In this document: positions 21,700 through 29,620 of the stretch, piece by piece
How the letters are laid out: every line of letters begins with the position of its first letter
Position numbering within the stretch: position 1 is the first letter of the stretch
DNA from: a virus
Virus record (IMG/VR): IMGVR_UViG_3300031972_001684
Location: 1-31,620 of that record
Length of the DNA stretch: 31,620 nt
Reading direction: 5' to 3' (one strand)
The notes under the pieces: generated by a model
Database searches by the model: none
What the model was told of the DNA's origin: nothing
Seen by the model: only the letters and a program-made list of their open reading frames with translations
Program-made: the position numbers and the translations under genes

Positions 21700-22115
21700 G
21701 GCACGTCACAATCGCCGGCGCGGGCCTCAATTATCCGGGCGAGAGCGTTGTAATATAGTCGCGGCCTTGTTTGCTGTGTCGCGGCTTGTGATTGCAAAAT
21801 TTCTCGTTTCTGTGGATTGCCTTCGTATCTTGCTTCGTAGTCTATCGCGCCTTGGCAATGCGCTAACGTCGCAGTCGCAACCAACGGGGCGTTTTCACTA
21901 CTCCGCGCCAGTCGGTAAGCCCATCGGTGAATACAGCTATCAACAATTGCCGCCTGCTCTCCCAGCGTGGTTGAGGATGTGGATGGCAACGGTGGTGGAG
22001 TTAAGCAAATACGGTCATTTTGCGCCACTCGCTTTGGTATGGCATCACATCCGCACAAGGCGACTATTGCCCCGCCCCCAAGTGCTGCTGCGAAGATTTG
22101 CCAGTCAATGCCCAT
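21696..22115 (-). CDS. Lipoprotein-like protein of the inverted cassette, 139 aa
   Basis: It is leftward and starts MGIDWQIFAAALGGGAIVAL, then CGCDAIPK. The hydrophobic start followed by ALCGC is a fair lipobox, suggesting an anchored envelope protein. A proline-rich segment (ICLTPPPLPSTSS) and AIVDSCIHRWAYRLARSSEN follow. I have seen the latter in alphaproteobacterial phages but know no function. An Rz1-like role is possible from the lipobox and prolines, but a clear spanin pair exists elsewhere at 29276-29786. Confidence 0.65.
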   Translation of the reverse strand: MGIDWQIFAAALGGGAIVALCGCDAIPKRVAQNDRICLTPPPLPSTSSTTLGEQAAIVDSCIHRWAYRLARSSENAPLVATATLAHCQGAIDYEARYEGNPQKREILQSQAATQQTRPRLYYNALARIIEARAGDCDVP

Positions 22116-22153
22116 GCGCGCTCATCATAGCTGAACATGAAAGGAATAGCAAA

Positions 22154-22339
22154 ATGCCAGACGTTCTCCAGCCGTGGCCAGAAGGTCTTGATTTGCCGCC
22201 CGGCACCTATGCCATGCCGCCGCGCACCCTAACCCTCCCTGAGGCGCGCGCGCACCTGATTGAGTGCGCCACACGGGCAGCGCAAGAGGATCTGGTTGGG
22301 GCGACCAGCGGGGATGATGCCGTGCAGACCAAGGGTTGA
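22154..22339 (+). CDS. Doubtful small rightward ORF, 61 aa
   Basis: A good AAAGGA lies 8 nt before the ATG at 22154, and the product starts MPDVLQPWPEGLDLPPGTYA with a helix LTLPEARAHLIECATRAAQE. The last 110 bp run antisense to the zinc-ribbon gene, which has better support. Either it is a true antisense-overlapping gene or a chance frame. I lean slightly to chance. Confidence 0.3.
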   Translation: MPDVLQPWPEGLDLPPGTYAMPPRTLTLPEARAHLIECATRAAQEDLVGATSGDDAVQTKG

Positions 22340-22489
22340 TGTGTTGCGTGCGAGGACGCGCTTGCACGCTCCGCACGCAAGATTTTCCTCGCTATCATCC
22401 GACGTGAATTCAGCGCCTTCCGCCATCTCGATGATGATAGCGTCGGCATCCTGTTGCCCAATGATCGGAAAATATATCTTCGCTGCCAT
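22229..22489 (-). CDS. Small zinc-ribbon protein, 86 aa
   Basis: It is leftward, starting MAAKIYFPIIGQQDADAIII. GGAGG lies 5 nt before the ATG at 22489, which decides this start over an upstream ATG at 22522. Cys39-xx-Cys42 and Cys71-x-Cys73 form a CxxC/CxC ribbon likely to bind zinc, separated by GLHGIIPAGRPNQILL. An acidic stretch (EFTSDDSEEN) precedes it. Function is unknown. It is the first gene of the leftward cassette inserted between ejection and fibre genes. Confidence 0.7.
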   Translation of the reverse strand: MAAKIYFPIIGQQDADAIIIEMAEGAEFTSDDSEENLACGACKRVLARNTSTLGLHGIIPAGRPNQILLRCPCGALNQVRARLREG

Positions 22490-22553
22490 AATGACCTCCG
22501 AATCGGTGCCGGCGATCAACACACAAGACGCGGCGAGAGTCCATCTAAAGCCC

Positions 22554-22582
22554 CTTCCATCGCCTTAAAAATCTGCTACATT
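22554..22582 (+). promoter_or_regulatory. Candidate promoter of the tail-fibre operon
   Basis: An extended -10-like TGCTACATT has TACATT at 22577-22582, with a weak CTTCCA (22554-22559) 17 bp upstream. The fibre genes need their own start because the preceding cassette faces the other way. The predicted transcript would carry a ~108-nt leader. Confidence 0.3.
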
Positions 22583-22633
22583 GGGCCATCAGTCGGGAAC
22601 TGAGCCGCCGCCATAGGCCGCGCGCCAACCATC

Positions 22634-22688
22634 CCTAATCCCACATCGCGAGATCGCAGCGGACCTTCCGCCTCTCGCCTGGATTAGG
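22634..22688 (+). promoter_or_regulatory. Folded leader hiding the tail-fibre ribosome site
   Basis: CCTAATCC (22634-22641) pairs perfectly with GGATTAGG (22681-22688), enclosing two small hairpins: GCG-AGAT-CGC (22648-22657) and GCGGA-CCT-TCCGC (22659-22671). The closing strand overlaps the AGGA Shine-Dalgarno of the fibre gene starting at 22697. A further hairpin TCAGT-CGGGA-ACTGA lies at 22589-22603, near the predicted transcript start. Confidence 0.45.
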
Positions 22689-22696
22689 AATGAAGC

Positions 22697-23314
22697 GTGA
22701 GCGTGCAGGACTGGAATACGGACGCAGGCCAGAACACGACTGTTGGCGGCATCAACATCGCCGAAAACTGCCCGGCCGGCAACGTCAACAACGCCCTGCG
22801 CGAGATCATGGCGCAGATTGCCGAATGGGTGGATGACCCTGGTTTTCAGGCTGAAAATGCAAATCTGAGCGCGCTTGCGGCGCTGAGCTTTGTTGCCAAC
22901 CGCCTCCTCTATACAAACGGCAGCGGCGTGCTGTCACTTGCGACGCTGGACCCGTTCATGCGCGGTCTGCTCGCGACTGCGAACGCACCGACGCTGTGCA
23001 ATAGCATCGGTGCGATCCGGGTTTCTGCTTTGAGCCTGAACAATCCCGGCTACGTCCGCCTCCAGCTTGGAACCAATCAATTTCTCCAGGCGGCATGGGG
23101 GACGGCCTCCGTTTCTGGCGGCGGCGTCAATATCCTCTATCCGGCCAACTTTCCGAACATGGGGTTCCCCGTCATTTCAGGGGGCGGCGGAGGGTCTGGC
23201 TCGCAGATCAATCCGCCGTTCGTCAACGCATCGGGCATAGCGGCAAATGGCTTTCCGGTCATTAATCCGCGTGGCGAAGGGACCACGATTTCCTGGGTCG
23301 CGGTGGGCTATTGA
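22697..23314 (+). CDS. Tail fibre protein with gp53-like C-terminal domain
   Basis: It starts with GTG at 22697 (AGGA 7 nt upstream); 205 residues. The N-terminus VQDWNTDAGQNTTVGGINIA, then ENCPAGNVNNALREIMAQIA, is the common virion-attachment motif of phage fibres. The C-terminal part (YVRLQLGTNQFLQAAWGTAS, GGGVNILYPANFPN, GFPVINPRGEGTTISWVAVG) matches the gp53-like fibre tip. It would contribute to host recognition, upstream of two tailspikes. Confidence 0.8.
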   Translation: MSVQDWNTDAGQNTTVGGINIAENCPAGNVNNALREIMAQIAEWVDDPGFQAENANLSALAALSFVANRLLYTNGSGVLSLATLDPFMRGLLATANAPTLCNSIGAIRVSALSLNNPGYVRLQLGTNQFLQAAWGTASVSGGGVNILYPANFPNMGFPVISGGGGGSGSQINPPFVNASGIAANGFPVINPRGEGTTISWVAVGY

Positions 23315-25761
23315 TGGCGCTCATCAAAGTCTTTGACACGGTAACGAACCGCAACACAGGTATCCCGATCCCTGGTGTAATCGTGCGGCTCAATTATGCT
23401 GAGCAGCCCGATGTCCAGGCGCCGATCTACGCCAACGAAAATGGCTCACCTTTCCCTGTCGCAAACCAGACGGTCACCGATGATGACGGGTTCTTTCAGT
23501 TCTTCGCTGATACCGGCAGCAAATATGACATGCTTTTTTACATCGGATCGTCTCTCTACAAGACGATAACCGACGTAACCATTGCTGCTGGCGGCGGAGG
23601 AACCGGCCCTGCCAACAGCACATATGAAACCACGGCTGAGCTTGAGGCCGCGCTGACTGCGAATGTGAGCGCCATCCTGGCTGAGGCTGGGAAAGCAGGC
23701 ACCTTCACGGTCCGTAATTATAGCGATTTCACAAGCGAAGTCGCCGCCGACACGTCAAAGGTGAATTTCATCCGTTCGACTTCGGATGGCACCAAGGTTT
23801 GGGTTCGCACCTCTATCCTGCAATATGGTGCGTCACAGATCGGCACGGAATCAGGCGGCAGCGTCCAAGCCGAATTGAACGGGAAGTTGAGCGCCGCTTC
23901 GCTGATCCCGCCAGCCGGCCCCTGGCCATTCACCGCCACAGCGGGACAGATGGACTTTGAGGCTGATGGAAGCGTTGACTATGACCTGATCGTCAAAGTG
24001 AATACGATCCCGCTGGCCGAGGGAACGGATTATACGCGATCCGGCGATATAATCACCTTGGTCCAGCCCGCCAGCGTCAACGACACGGTGGTGGCCAGCG
24101 TTCAGACGAACGTGGGCGAGGCGGTCGGCGTCAGCGTCAAATCGACATCCGTGCAGGCGACAGATGCCGCAGGCGATGCTACCACCCTCCAGCAGCAACT
24201 CAACATCTTCTACCGCGACACCGCCAAGCTCGCGAAGGTCGTTTATGCAACGGACTTCGGGTTCGGCGCGATCGGCAACGGGGCGGCGGACGACACGGCG
24301 GCGATCAATGCGGCCTGTGACTTCGTGGGCCTGCGCGGCGGCGGCGTCGTCTATCTGCCTGCTGGGCAATATAAGGTCGGCAACACCACGGTTTCCCCCG
24401 CGCATTGGGACAACCGGCGCGCGATCTACATCCGCTATGACAATGTGCACCTCATGGGCGCGGGCGTCGGCGCGACCGAGCTGATCCTCGCCGATGCGGC
24501 GGACGCGCATATCGTCAATATCGGCAATCGCGGGACGGCCGGCGATCCTACCATCGTCCTGAACAATGTTCGTGTGTCGGATATGACGATTTCGGGCAAC
24601 CGGGAGACGCAGACGCTCCCGACCGAGCTGGATTACCATTGGGCGGGCATCTATGTCTGCAACACCATCGAGAGCGGCCTTGTCTGCAAGAACGTCTTGC
24701 TTGAACGGCTGCACATCCGGCAAATCCAATATTATGGCATCGGCTACCAGCGCAATGCTTTCCGTGGCTGCGCGATCCGTGACGTTCTCATTGAGGACAC
24801 CGGCGCAGACGGCATCGATTGCAAGGGCGACGATGACAGCGGGTCGAGCGGGAACGTCATTGACCATGTGACGATCCGGCGCTGGGGCAAGGCACCTGAC
24901 CTGCTCAACCAGGCGGGGATGGACCTCCGCATGGGTTGGACCGCCCGCAATATCGATATCGAGGAGCCGCAGACCACGGGCCTTGTCGGTGCGCGCATCC
25001 AGAACGGCGTCACCGGGTCGATCCCGCGCGATCCTACCAGCATCAGCAGCTTCAATATTTATGGTTCGCAAGCCGCCAATAGCAACGGCCTGCGCATCAT
25101 ATCCATTTGGGGCAGCGCCTATGATGGCTTTTGCCGCGGCTGGAGCGATGGCGTTTCCTGCTCCGATCCAGACAATCGCCTCTACAGCATCATATCGGAG
25201 AACAACACGGCTGCGGCTTTCCGCTTCTGGCAGAACGCGGCGGCCGGGACAGAGGCGGACACGGCATCGCTGCACGGCCTGATCGGTCGCGGCAGCGGCT
25301 ATGGCATGGTGTTCGATAGCGTCGATGAGGCCAACCTGATCGGCTGCGACATCCGCAACAACACGGTCGGCCTGGATATCCGCACGGGGTCGAGCAACAT
25401 CCGTATGCTCGGCGGGTCTTTGACCGGCAATGCCACGCAGCTCGTCAACAACGGGGCGAACACGCAGATCATCGCGGTTTCTGGCTACCGGACCAAGGCG
25501 AAGGTGACCGGGACGTTCGCGATCGACAGCATCGGCGTCAAGACGGTGACGGTCGCGCACACCCTGCCATTCACGCCGGCCGCAAACGAAGTGCAACTGG
25601 CCATCATCCAGGCGTCGGCGGTCGATGATTTCGTGATCGGTTACAGCAAGGTCGTGTCTGCCGATGCGACCAACGTTGTCGCCAAGGTCAACGTAACCAC
25701 GGCCAGCGCCACCGCTTCGTCAACAGCAACATTGAGAATCCTGGTGGAGGCATTGCAGTGA
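23314..25761 (+). CDS. Tailspike with beta-helix (pectate-lyase-like) depolymerase domain
   Basis: The 815-residue protein starts at ATG 23314, overlapping the previous stop. Residues ~1-95 form an Ig/transthyretin-like module (VFDTVTNRNTGIPIPGVIVR, DDDGFFQFFADTGSKYDMLF). A linker follows, then from ~310 the Pectate_lyase_3-type start (DFGFGAIGNGAADDTAAINA, GGGVVYLPAGQYKVG) and many beta-helix coils with DGIDCKGDDDSGSSGNVIDH around 490. The final ~90 residues are beta-rich, a likely trimerisation or carbohydrate-binding end. Such spikes bind and degrade surface polysaccharide. Catalytic residues cannot be fixed by eye. Confidence 0.85.
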   Translation: MALIKVFDTVTNRNTGIPIPGVIVRLNYAEQPDVQAPIYANENGSPFPVANQTVTDDDGFFQFFADTGSKYDMLFYIGSSLYKTITDVTIAAGGGGTGPANSTYETTAELEAALTANVSAILAEAGKAGTFTVRNYSDFTSEVAADTSKVNFIRSTSDGTKVWVRTSILQYGASQIGTESGGSVQAELNGKLSAASLIPPAGPWPFTATAGQMDFEADGSVDYDLIVKVNTIPLAEGTDYTRSGDIITLVQPASVNDTVVASVQTNVGEAVGVSVKSTSVQATDAAGDATTLQQQLNIFYRDTAKLAKVVYATDFGFGAIGNGAADDTAAINAACDFVGLRGGGVVYLPAGQYKVGNTTVSPAHWDNRRAIYIRYDNVHLMGAGVGATELILADAADAHIVNIGNRGTAGDPTIVLNNVRVSDMTISGNRETQTLPTELDYHWAGIYVCNTIESGLVCKNVLLERLHIRQIQYYGIGYQRNAFRGCAIRDVLIEDTGADGIDCKGDDDSGSSGNVIDHVTIRRWGKAPDLLNQAGMDLRMGWTARNIDIEEPQTTGLVGARIQNGVTGSIPRDPTSISSFNIYGSQAANSNGLRIISIWGSAYDGFCRGWSDGVSCSDPDNRLYSIISENNTAAAFRFWQNAAAGTEADTASLHGLIGRGSGYGMVFDSVDEANLIGCDIRNNTVGLDIRTGSSNIRMLGGSLTGNATQLVNNGANTQIIAVSGYRTKAKVTGTFAIDSIGVKTVTVAHTLPFTPAANEVQLAIIQASAVDDFVIGYSKVVSADATNVVAKVNVTTASATASSTATLRILVEALQ

Positions 25762-27551
25762 CCGCTGAACGCACCCTGTCGCGCATACCCGGCGAGGGGG
25801 CGAGTGCGCTTCCTGTCGTCGGGGCCGAAATCCCAATCAATCCAGCCTCCCCCCCGTCTGCGCCTTTTGCGGGCGCGCAAGCGCTGTTGCCAATCGGGTT
25901 TACGTCAAGCTGGACCGGCACGGAGGCCGCGCTTCTGGCGCAAATCGACAGTGACCCCGATGCACTGATCGATGATGGGCCTCGCCTGAAAAGCGCCATC
26001 CAGTTCGCGCTTACGACGGGCCATCCGCTCAAGCTGCCATATCCGGTCTATATCGGATCGCGCATCGATATCACATGCGGCAATCCCATAAATGGACGGC
26101 GTGTCGAGCTTATCGTTGAGGGTAACGGGATCATCATCGGCGGGCCTGATATTGATGGCCCCCTGCTGGCTATCCGCAACAGTTCGTCGCAGGGTTCTAC
26201 ATCGGCCGGAACGGTGGACCTGGTTATTCGCGGCCTAAGAATGTCGAGCGAGAAGACGCCGCGAGGAACGCTGAGTTCGCATGACTGCCTGTATATCTCC
26301 GGGTTCCGCCGCAAAGTCTTCACGATGTGCGATTTGAAGGCTGGGGCGCATTACATCGATGCGGGCGGCGACAGCGGCATTTCCGCCAACGGCGACATCA
26401 CCATAGCGTTTTGTCGGTTCCAGGGCTTCCCGGATCTTGGGTTCTACGGCCTCGGGACGGATGCGGGCAATGTGTTCCTCGGCAGTGTCCAGTTGATCGG
26501 GAACCGATATTTCTACTGCAACAACGCCTGGTCAGCCAAACGTAACATGCGCCAGTTCAGCAGCGTCGGGGAGTTGTTTGTAGGCTGCTACAATGGGGCA
26601 ACCGCTTTCGAGGCAACCGGCACCGGCGACGGCCTACTATCCGGCCACACGGTCACAATCTCCAGCCCGGTCTTTGAGAACCCGGTCAACCGCTGCATCG
26701 ATCCGCGCGGGTCGCGCAACTGGAACGTCAAGGGTATGGTGGTGCGCGGGACAATCGGCATCGACCGCGACGGGGTAACTGTCGCCGGGGCGGCTGTCGT
26801 CTGCCTGTCTGGTAGTAGTAACTGCTCTATCGAAGGCGTGGCGGAAGTTACTGGGGCTGTCTCTGGAAATGCTCTCGTCAGGCTGCAAAATTACAATGGC
26901 GTATTCGCTACTGACAATAAAATCGACATCGTGGCCACCAACAGCACGATTGGCAATGGCATCCTTGAAACCGGATCATCCGACCGGAATACGATGTGTG
27001 TCAAGTTTGGCGCTGGTGTGACGACCGCTTACACCATCGTCGGCGCGGCAACCTCCGTCACATGGGAAAAGGATGGCGCGCGCGGGTATCAGGTGGGTAG
27101 CTATGACCGTAGCCCCGGCCGCCGTCCGTATAATCCCACCCTGATAACCGCATCCGGTTCTATCGGGGTATCTCAGGTTAGCCGCACCATTCAGGCGCAA
27201 CCGGCAGCATCCAATATCAATCTGATCTTGCCAAGCGACGGAGTGAACGGCGACGAGATAAGTTTCGTCAAGGCGGCCGGGTCAGGCGTGGGTATCGCAA
27301 TCGTGCGAGACCCGACAAATACTACACCGCTCGCTCGCATGATGAATATCGGCGATCACGTGACCATGCGCTATGACGGCGCCAACTGGTTCCCTGTCAC
27401 ACGATCACGGGCAGACACATATCTGCCAGTATTTTTAACGACGGCAGCCAATATCCCCACGCCTCCCAGCGGCGTGAAAAATCTGTTCATCGATAGCGCT
27501 GACGGCCTGACGAAAACGAAAGACAGCAGCGGGACCGTGGCGGCAGTTTAA
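25758..27551 (+). CDS. Second tailspike-like beta-helix protein
   Basis: The GTG start at 25758 overlaps the previous stop (GTGA); 597 residues. The N-terminus is proline-rich (NPASPPSAPFAGAQALLPIG) and short, unlike the first spike, so it may attach through another tail protein. The middle has successive beta-helix coils (VELIVEGNGIIIGGPDIDGP, DLVIRGLRMSSE, GDITIAFCRFQGFPDLGFYG, NWNVKGMVVRG). The last ~130 residues (SRTIQAQPAASNINLILPSD, DGANWFPVTRS) look like a tip domain. Substrate is unknown and probably differs from the first spike. Confidence 0.75.
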   Translation: MTAERTLSRIPGEGASALPVVGAEIPINPASPPSAPFAGAQALLPIGFTSSWTGTEAALLAQIDSDPDALIDDGPRLKSAIQFALTTGHPLKLPYPVYIGSRIDITCGNPINGRRVELIVEGNGIIIGGPDIDGPLLAIRNSSSQGSTSAGTVDLVIRGLRMSSEKTPRGTLSSHDCLYISGFRRKVFTMCDLKAGAHYIDAGGDSGISANGDITIAFCRFQGFPDLGFYGLGTDAGNVFLGSVQLIGNRYFYCNNAWSAKRNMRQFSSVGELFVGCYNGATAFEATGTGDGLLSGHTVTISSPVFENPVNRCIDPRGSRNWNVKGMVVRGTIGIDRDGVTVAGAAVVCLSGSSNCSIEGVAEVTGAVSGNALVRLQNYNGVFATDNKIDIVATNSTIGNGILETGSSDRNTMCVKFGAGVTTAYTIVGAATSVTWEKDGARGYQVGSYDRSPGRRPYNPTLITASGSIGVSQVSRTIQAQPAASNINLILPSDGVNGDEISFVKAAGSGVGIAIVRDPTNTTPLARMMNIGDHVTMRYDGANWFPVTRSRADTYLPVFLTTAANIPTPPSGVKNLFIDSADGLTKTKDSSGTVAAV

Positions 27552-27566
27552 CCAAGGAGAAGAACC

Positions 27567-27680
27567 ATGAGCGGCGGAACCCAGCGCCCCCCAAAGGACG
27601 AGAAAAAGGCGGCGGTCACAAAGCCCAAGCCCGTTCCCGCGAGCGGCGGAACCCAGCGACCGAAGAAGAAGGATGCTTGA
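27567..27680 (+). CDS. Tiny basic protein with duplicated SGGTQRP, 37 aa
   Basis: A strong AAGGAG lies 8 nt before the ATG at 27567. The product starts MSGGTQRPPKDEKKAAVTKP, repeats SGGTQRP near the end and is lysine/proline-rich. It is disordered by appearance. The stop overlaps the start of the membrane protein gene at 27673, indicating coupling. I do not recognise it; binding to nucleic acid or an acidic partner is only a guess from charge. Confidence 0.6.
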   Translation: MSGGTQRPPKDEKKAAVTKPKPVPASGGTQRPKKKDA

Positions 27681-28161
27681 TCTAGTCCCCTATCTGGCGG
27701 CGCTGATCTGCGTGTCCGCATTGTGCCTGGTTACATGGCATTGCCTGCGGCCGGCGGCGGTATTGCGCTGCCTGCTGGCGGTCATCGCGGTCTGGCTGGC
27801 GGGCTATGCCTATGGCGACCTGAGCGGCGACATGACGCATTGGGGATTCAACATCCTGACCGATGCCCTGGCCGCATGGGCGATTTTGCGCCACCCGGCA
27901 GGCAAGATGCAGGCAGCGCTCGGCGGAACCTATGCCGTCCAACTGGTCATGCATTCGTCCTACGGCGCGCGCGAATGGTGGAGCGTCCCCGATCCGAACG
28001 CTTATTACGACATGCTGACAATCGTTGCCTATGCGCAACTCTTTATCCTTGGGGGATGGGCCATTGGAATATGGGGGCGCGCTGCTTTTGATCGGTGGCG
28101 GCCTGTGGCTGGCCCGTTGGATCGTCGGAAGGGCGATACAGGCTTGGGAGCGCGGGGATGA
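27673..28161 (+). CDS. Phage membrane protein with about four helices
   Basis: The 162-residue protein starts MLDLVPYLAALICVSALCLV within the end of the previous gene (AAGAAGAAGG upstream). Hydrophobic stretches lie at ~4-22, 30-46, 60-90 (interrupted) and 112-135 (MLTIVAYAQLFILGGWAIGI). The C-terminus is charged (LDRRKGDTG). It stands at the head of the lysis genes, so it could be a holin or a helper. It is larger than typical holins. The family is not named. Confidence 0.65.
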   Translation: MLDLVPYLAALICVSALCLVTWHCLRPAAVLRCLLAVIAVWLAGYAYGDLSGDMTHWGFNILTDALAAWAILRHPAGKMQAALGGTYAVQLVMHSSYGAREWWSVPDPNAYYDMLTIVAYAQLFILGGWAIGIWGRAAFDRWRPVAGPLDRRKGDTGLGARG

Positions 28162-28361
28162 GCAACGCGAATAACTGGATCTCCCCCGGCTCCATCATTG
28201 GCGCGATCGGCCTGCTTGCGGCTGGCGGCGCGACCTATTCGCGGTTCGACGGGCGCGTGTCGGTAGCGGAGGCGCAGAACGTCGCGCTTGAGAAGCGGTT
28301 GGACCGTCTCGAAACGAAACTGGACTATCTCGTCGGACAAGTCGCCAAGGGAGCCAAGTGA
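28158..28361 (+). CDS. Small membrane protein with coiled coil, holin candidate
   Basis: It starts at ATG 28158 overlapping the previous stop (ATGA), with GGGG upstream; 67 residues. One helix (IIGAIGLLAAGGATY, ~13-27) is followed by a coiled coil (VAEAQNVALEKRLDRLETKL). This layout is common in proteins encoded directly before phage endolysins. The stop overlaps the endolysin start. Confidence 0.65.
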   Translation: MSNANNWISPGSIIGAIGLLAAGGATYSRFDGRVSVAEAQNVALEKRLDRLETKLDYLVGQVAKGAK

Positions 28362-28927
28362 TGCGTAAACCGATTTTCGACGCAATCCGCAGCGCGCGCG
28401 GCAAGGGCTTCGCGCCCGACGAAGTGGCGCAGATTGATGCGTTCCTGACCGGGATCGGTGTGCCTGGCGATGGGGTCGGCCGCACCGTATCGAAAACGGG
28501 CCTCTCGCTCATCAAGGAATTTGAAGGCCTGTCCCTGAAAGCCTATCCCGACCCTGCCAGTGGCGGCGATCCTTGGACCATCGGATACGGCCATACCGGC
28601 GCGGAAGTGCGCAAGGGCCTTATCTGGACGCAGGCGCAGGCGGACAACGCCATGGCCGATGATGTGTCGAAGTTCGCCGATGGCGTCTCCGCGCTGATCG
28701 GTGCAGCGCCATCCACCCAGGCGCAGTTCGATGCGATGGTGTCTCTGGCCTACAATATCGGGCTGGGCAATTTCAAGGAAAGCACGCTGCTGCGCCTCCA
28801 CAAAGAGGGGGATTATGCGGGCGCGGCTGGGCAGTTCGTCCGGTGGAATCGGGCGGCCGGCAAGGTCATGGATGGCCTGACGCGGCGGCGCGAGGCGGAA
28901 GCGAAAATGTATCGAGGCGCGGCATGA
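28361..28927 (+). CDS. GH24 lysozyme-type endolysin
   Basis: It starts at ATG 28361 (GTG at 28358 possible) and overlaps the previous stop; 188 residues. Residues 1-40 form a small N-terminal helical domain (MRKPIFDAIRSARGKGFAPD). The catalytic domain begins LSLIKEFEGLSLKAYPDPAS, with Glu55, Asp64 and Thr73 (in DPWTIGYGHT) matching the T4/R21-type catalytic triad. It then runs through AQFDAMVSLAYNIGLGNFKE to FVRWNRAAGKVMDGLTRRRE. It hydrolyses peptidoglycan at the end of infection. No signal peptide or anchor is seen, so release depends on a holin. Confidence 0.95.
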   Translation: MRKPIFDAIRSARGKGFAPDEVAQIDAFLTGIGVPGDGVGRTVSKTGLSLIKEFEGLSLKAYPDPASGGDPWTIGYGHTGAEVRKGLIWTQAQADNAMADDVSKFADGVSALIGAAPSTQAQFDAMVSLAYNIGLGNFKESTLLRLHKEGDYAGAAGQFVRWNRAAGKVMDGLTRRREAEAKMYRGAA

Positions 28928-29184
28928 CCGAAAAGGACATCCCCCGCGTCGTCCTGACAGGCGTCATCATCGCTTATTTCGGCTTCGCGCTTTTCGCTCA
29001 CTGGTCGGAGGGCCTTGAGGAAACCTTGAAAAACATCGTCATGCTCGCGGTCGGCTTCTGGCTTGGCAGCAGCAAGGGCAGCAGCGACAAAGCGGCGCAG
29101 CTCGAACGCATGGGGGATGGTCCGCAATCCGTGGTCATCGACCAGCCCAACGACCGGCCGGTGCCTGTGGACGAAAAGCCATGA
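28924..29184 (+). CDS. Two-helix membrane protein, holin candidate
   Basis: The start overlaps the endolysin stop (ATGA); 86 residues, MTEKDIPRVVLTGVIIAYFG. Hydrophobic helices are at ~8-25 (VVLTGVIIAYFGFALFA) and ~36-50 (NIVMLAVGFWLGSS), with a charged tail (QLERMGDGPQSVVIDQ). Size and topology fit a class II holin. Being adjacent to the endolysin supports that. Confidence 0.65.
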   Translation: MTEKDIPRVVLTGVIIAYFGFALFAHWSEGLEETLKNIVMLAVGFWLGSSKGSSDKAAQLERMGDGPQSVVIDQPNDRPVPVDEKP

Positions 29185-29279
29185 TCTACCTCGGCACCAC
29201 CTTCGCCGTCCTGTTCTCAGCGGCATGTGCGGCGATCATCATCTTTGCGGCCTATGTTTCGGGGAGGGATCTGGAATGA
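29181..29279 (+). CDS. Tiny single-helix membrane protein, 32 aa
   Basis: The start overlaps the previous stop (ATGA) and the stop overlaps the next start (ATGA). The product is one hydrophobic helix (LGTTFAVLFSAACAAIIIFA) with a short SGRDLE tail that also encodes the GGGAGG ribosome site of the spanin gene. It is possibly a lysis-timing peptide, by position. Confidence 0.55.
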   Translation: MIYLGTTFAVLFSAACAAIIIFAAYVSGRDLE

Positions 29280-29620
29280 ACCTCGCAGGCTTCTCGCTCG
29301 GCATCCTCTCCGACCATTGGCGCAAGGCCCTGTGGATCGCCGTCGGCTTTGCCCTGTGCTGGCCTGTGGCGTCCTGCGTGGGCAAGCGCGAGGCGACGGC
29401 GGCATATGCCCTCAAGGTTAAGGCGGCGGCCGAAGAGACGCGCCGTGCCGCCTCTCAGGCGGAACTTGCCGCGGCGCTGGCTGACATTGCCCGCGCATCA
29501 AAGACCAAGGACGAAGCCGACGAACTAAGGAAGCTGATCGATGAAACGCAATCTGATGCTGGGGTTGGTCCCGCTACTGCCGCTGTTTTGCAGCGCCTGC
29601 GGGAAAGACGTGATCGTTGA
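29276..29620 (+). CDS. Inner-membrane spanin (Rz-like)
   Basis: The 114-residue protein starts MNLAGFSLGILSDHWRKALW, with one N-terminal helix (~18-32, ALWIAVGFALCWPVA), then a long charged coiled coil (KVKAAAEETRRAASQAELAA, KTKDEADELRKLIDETQ). This is the plan of Rz-type spanins, which reach across the periplasm. Its last 80 bp overlap, in the +1 frame, a lipoprotein gene that fits Rz1. Together they would fuse inner and outer membranes in the last step of lysis. Confidence 0.8.
   Translation: MNLAGFSLGILSDHWRKALWIAVGFALCWPVASCVGKREATAAYALKVKAAAEETRRAASQAELAAALADIARASKTKDEADELRKLIDETQSDAGVGPATAAVLQRLRERRDR

Noticed and set aside
23851-25596. Leftward frame of ~580 codons opposite the first tailspike
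   Set aside because: Antisense shadow of clear beta-helix coding sequence.
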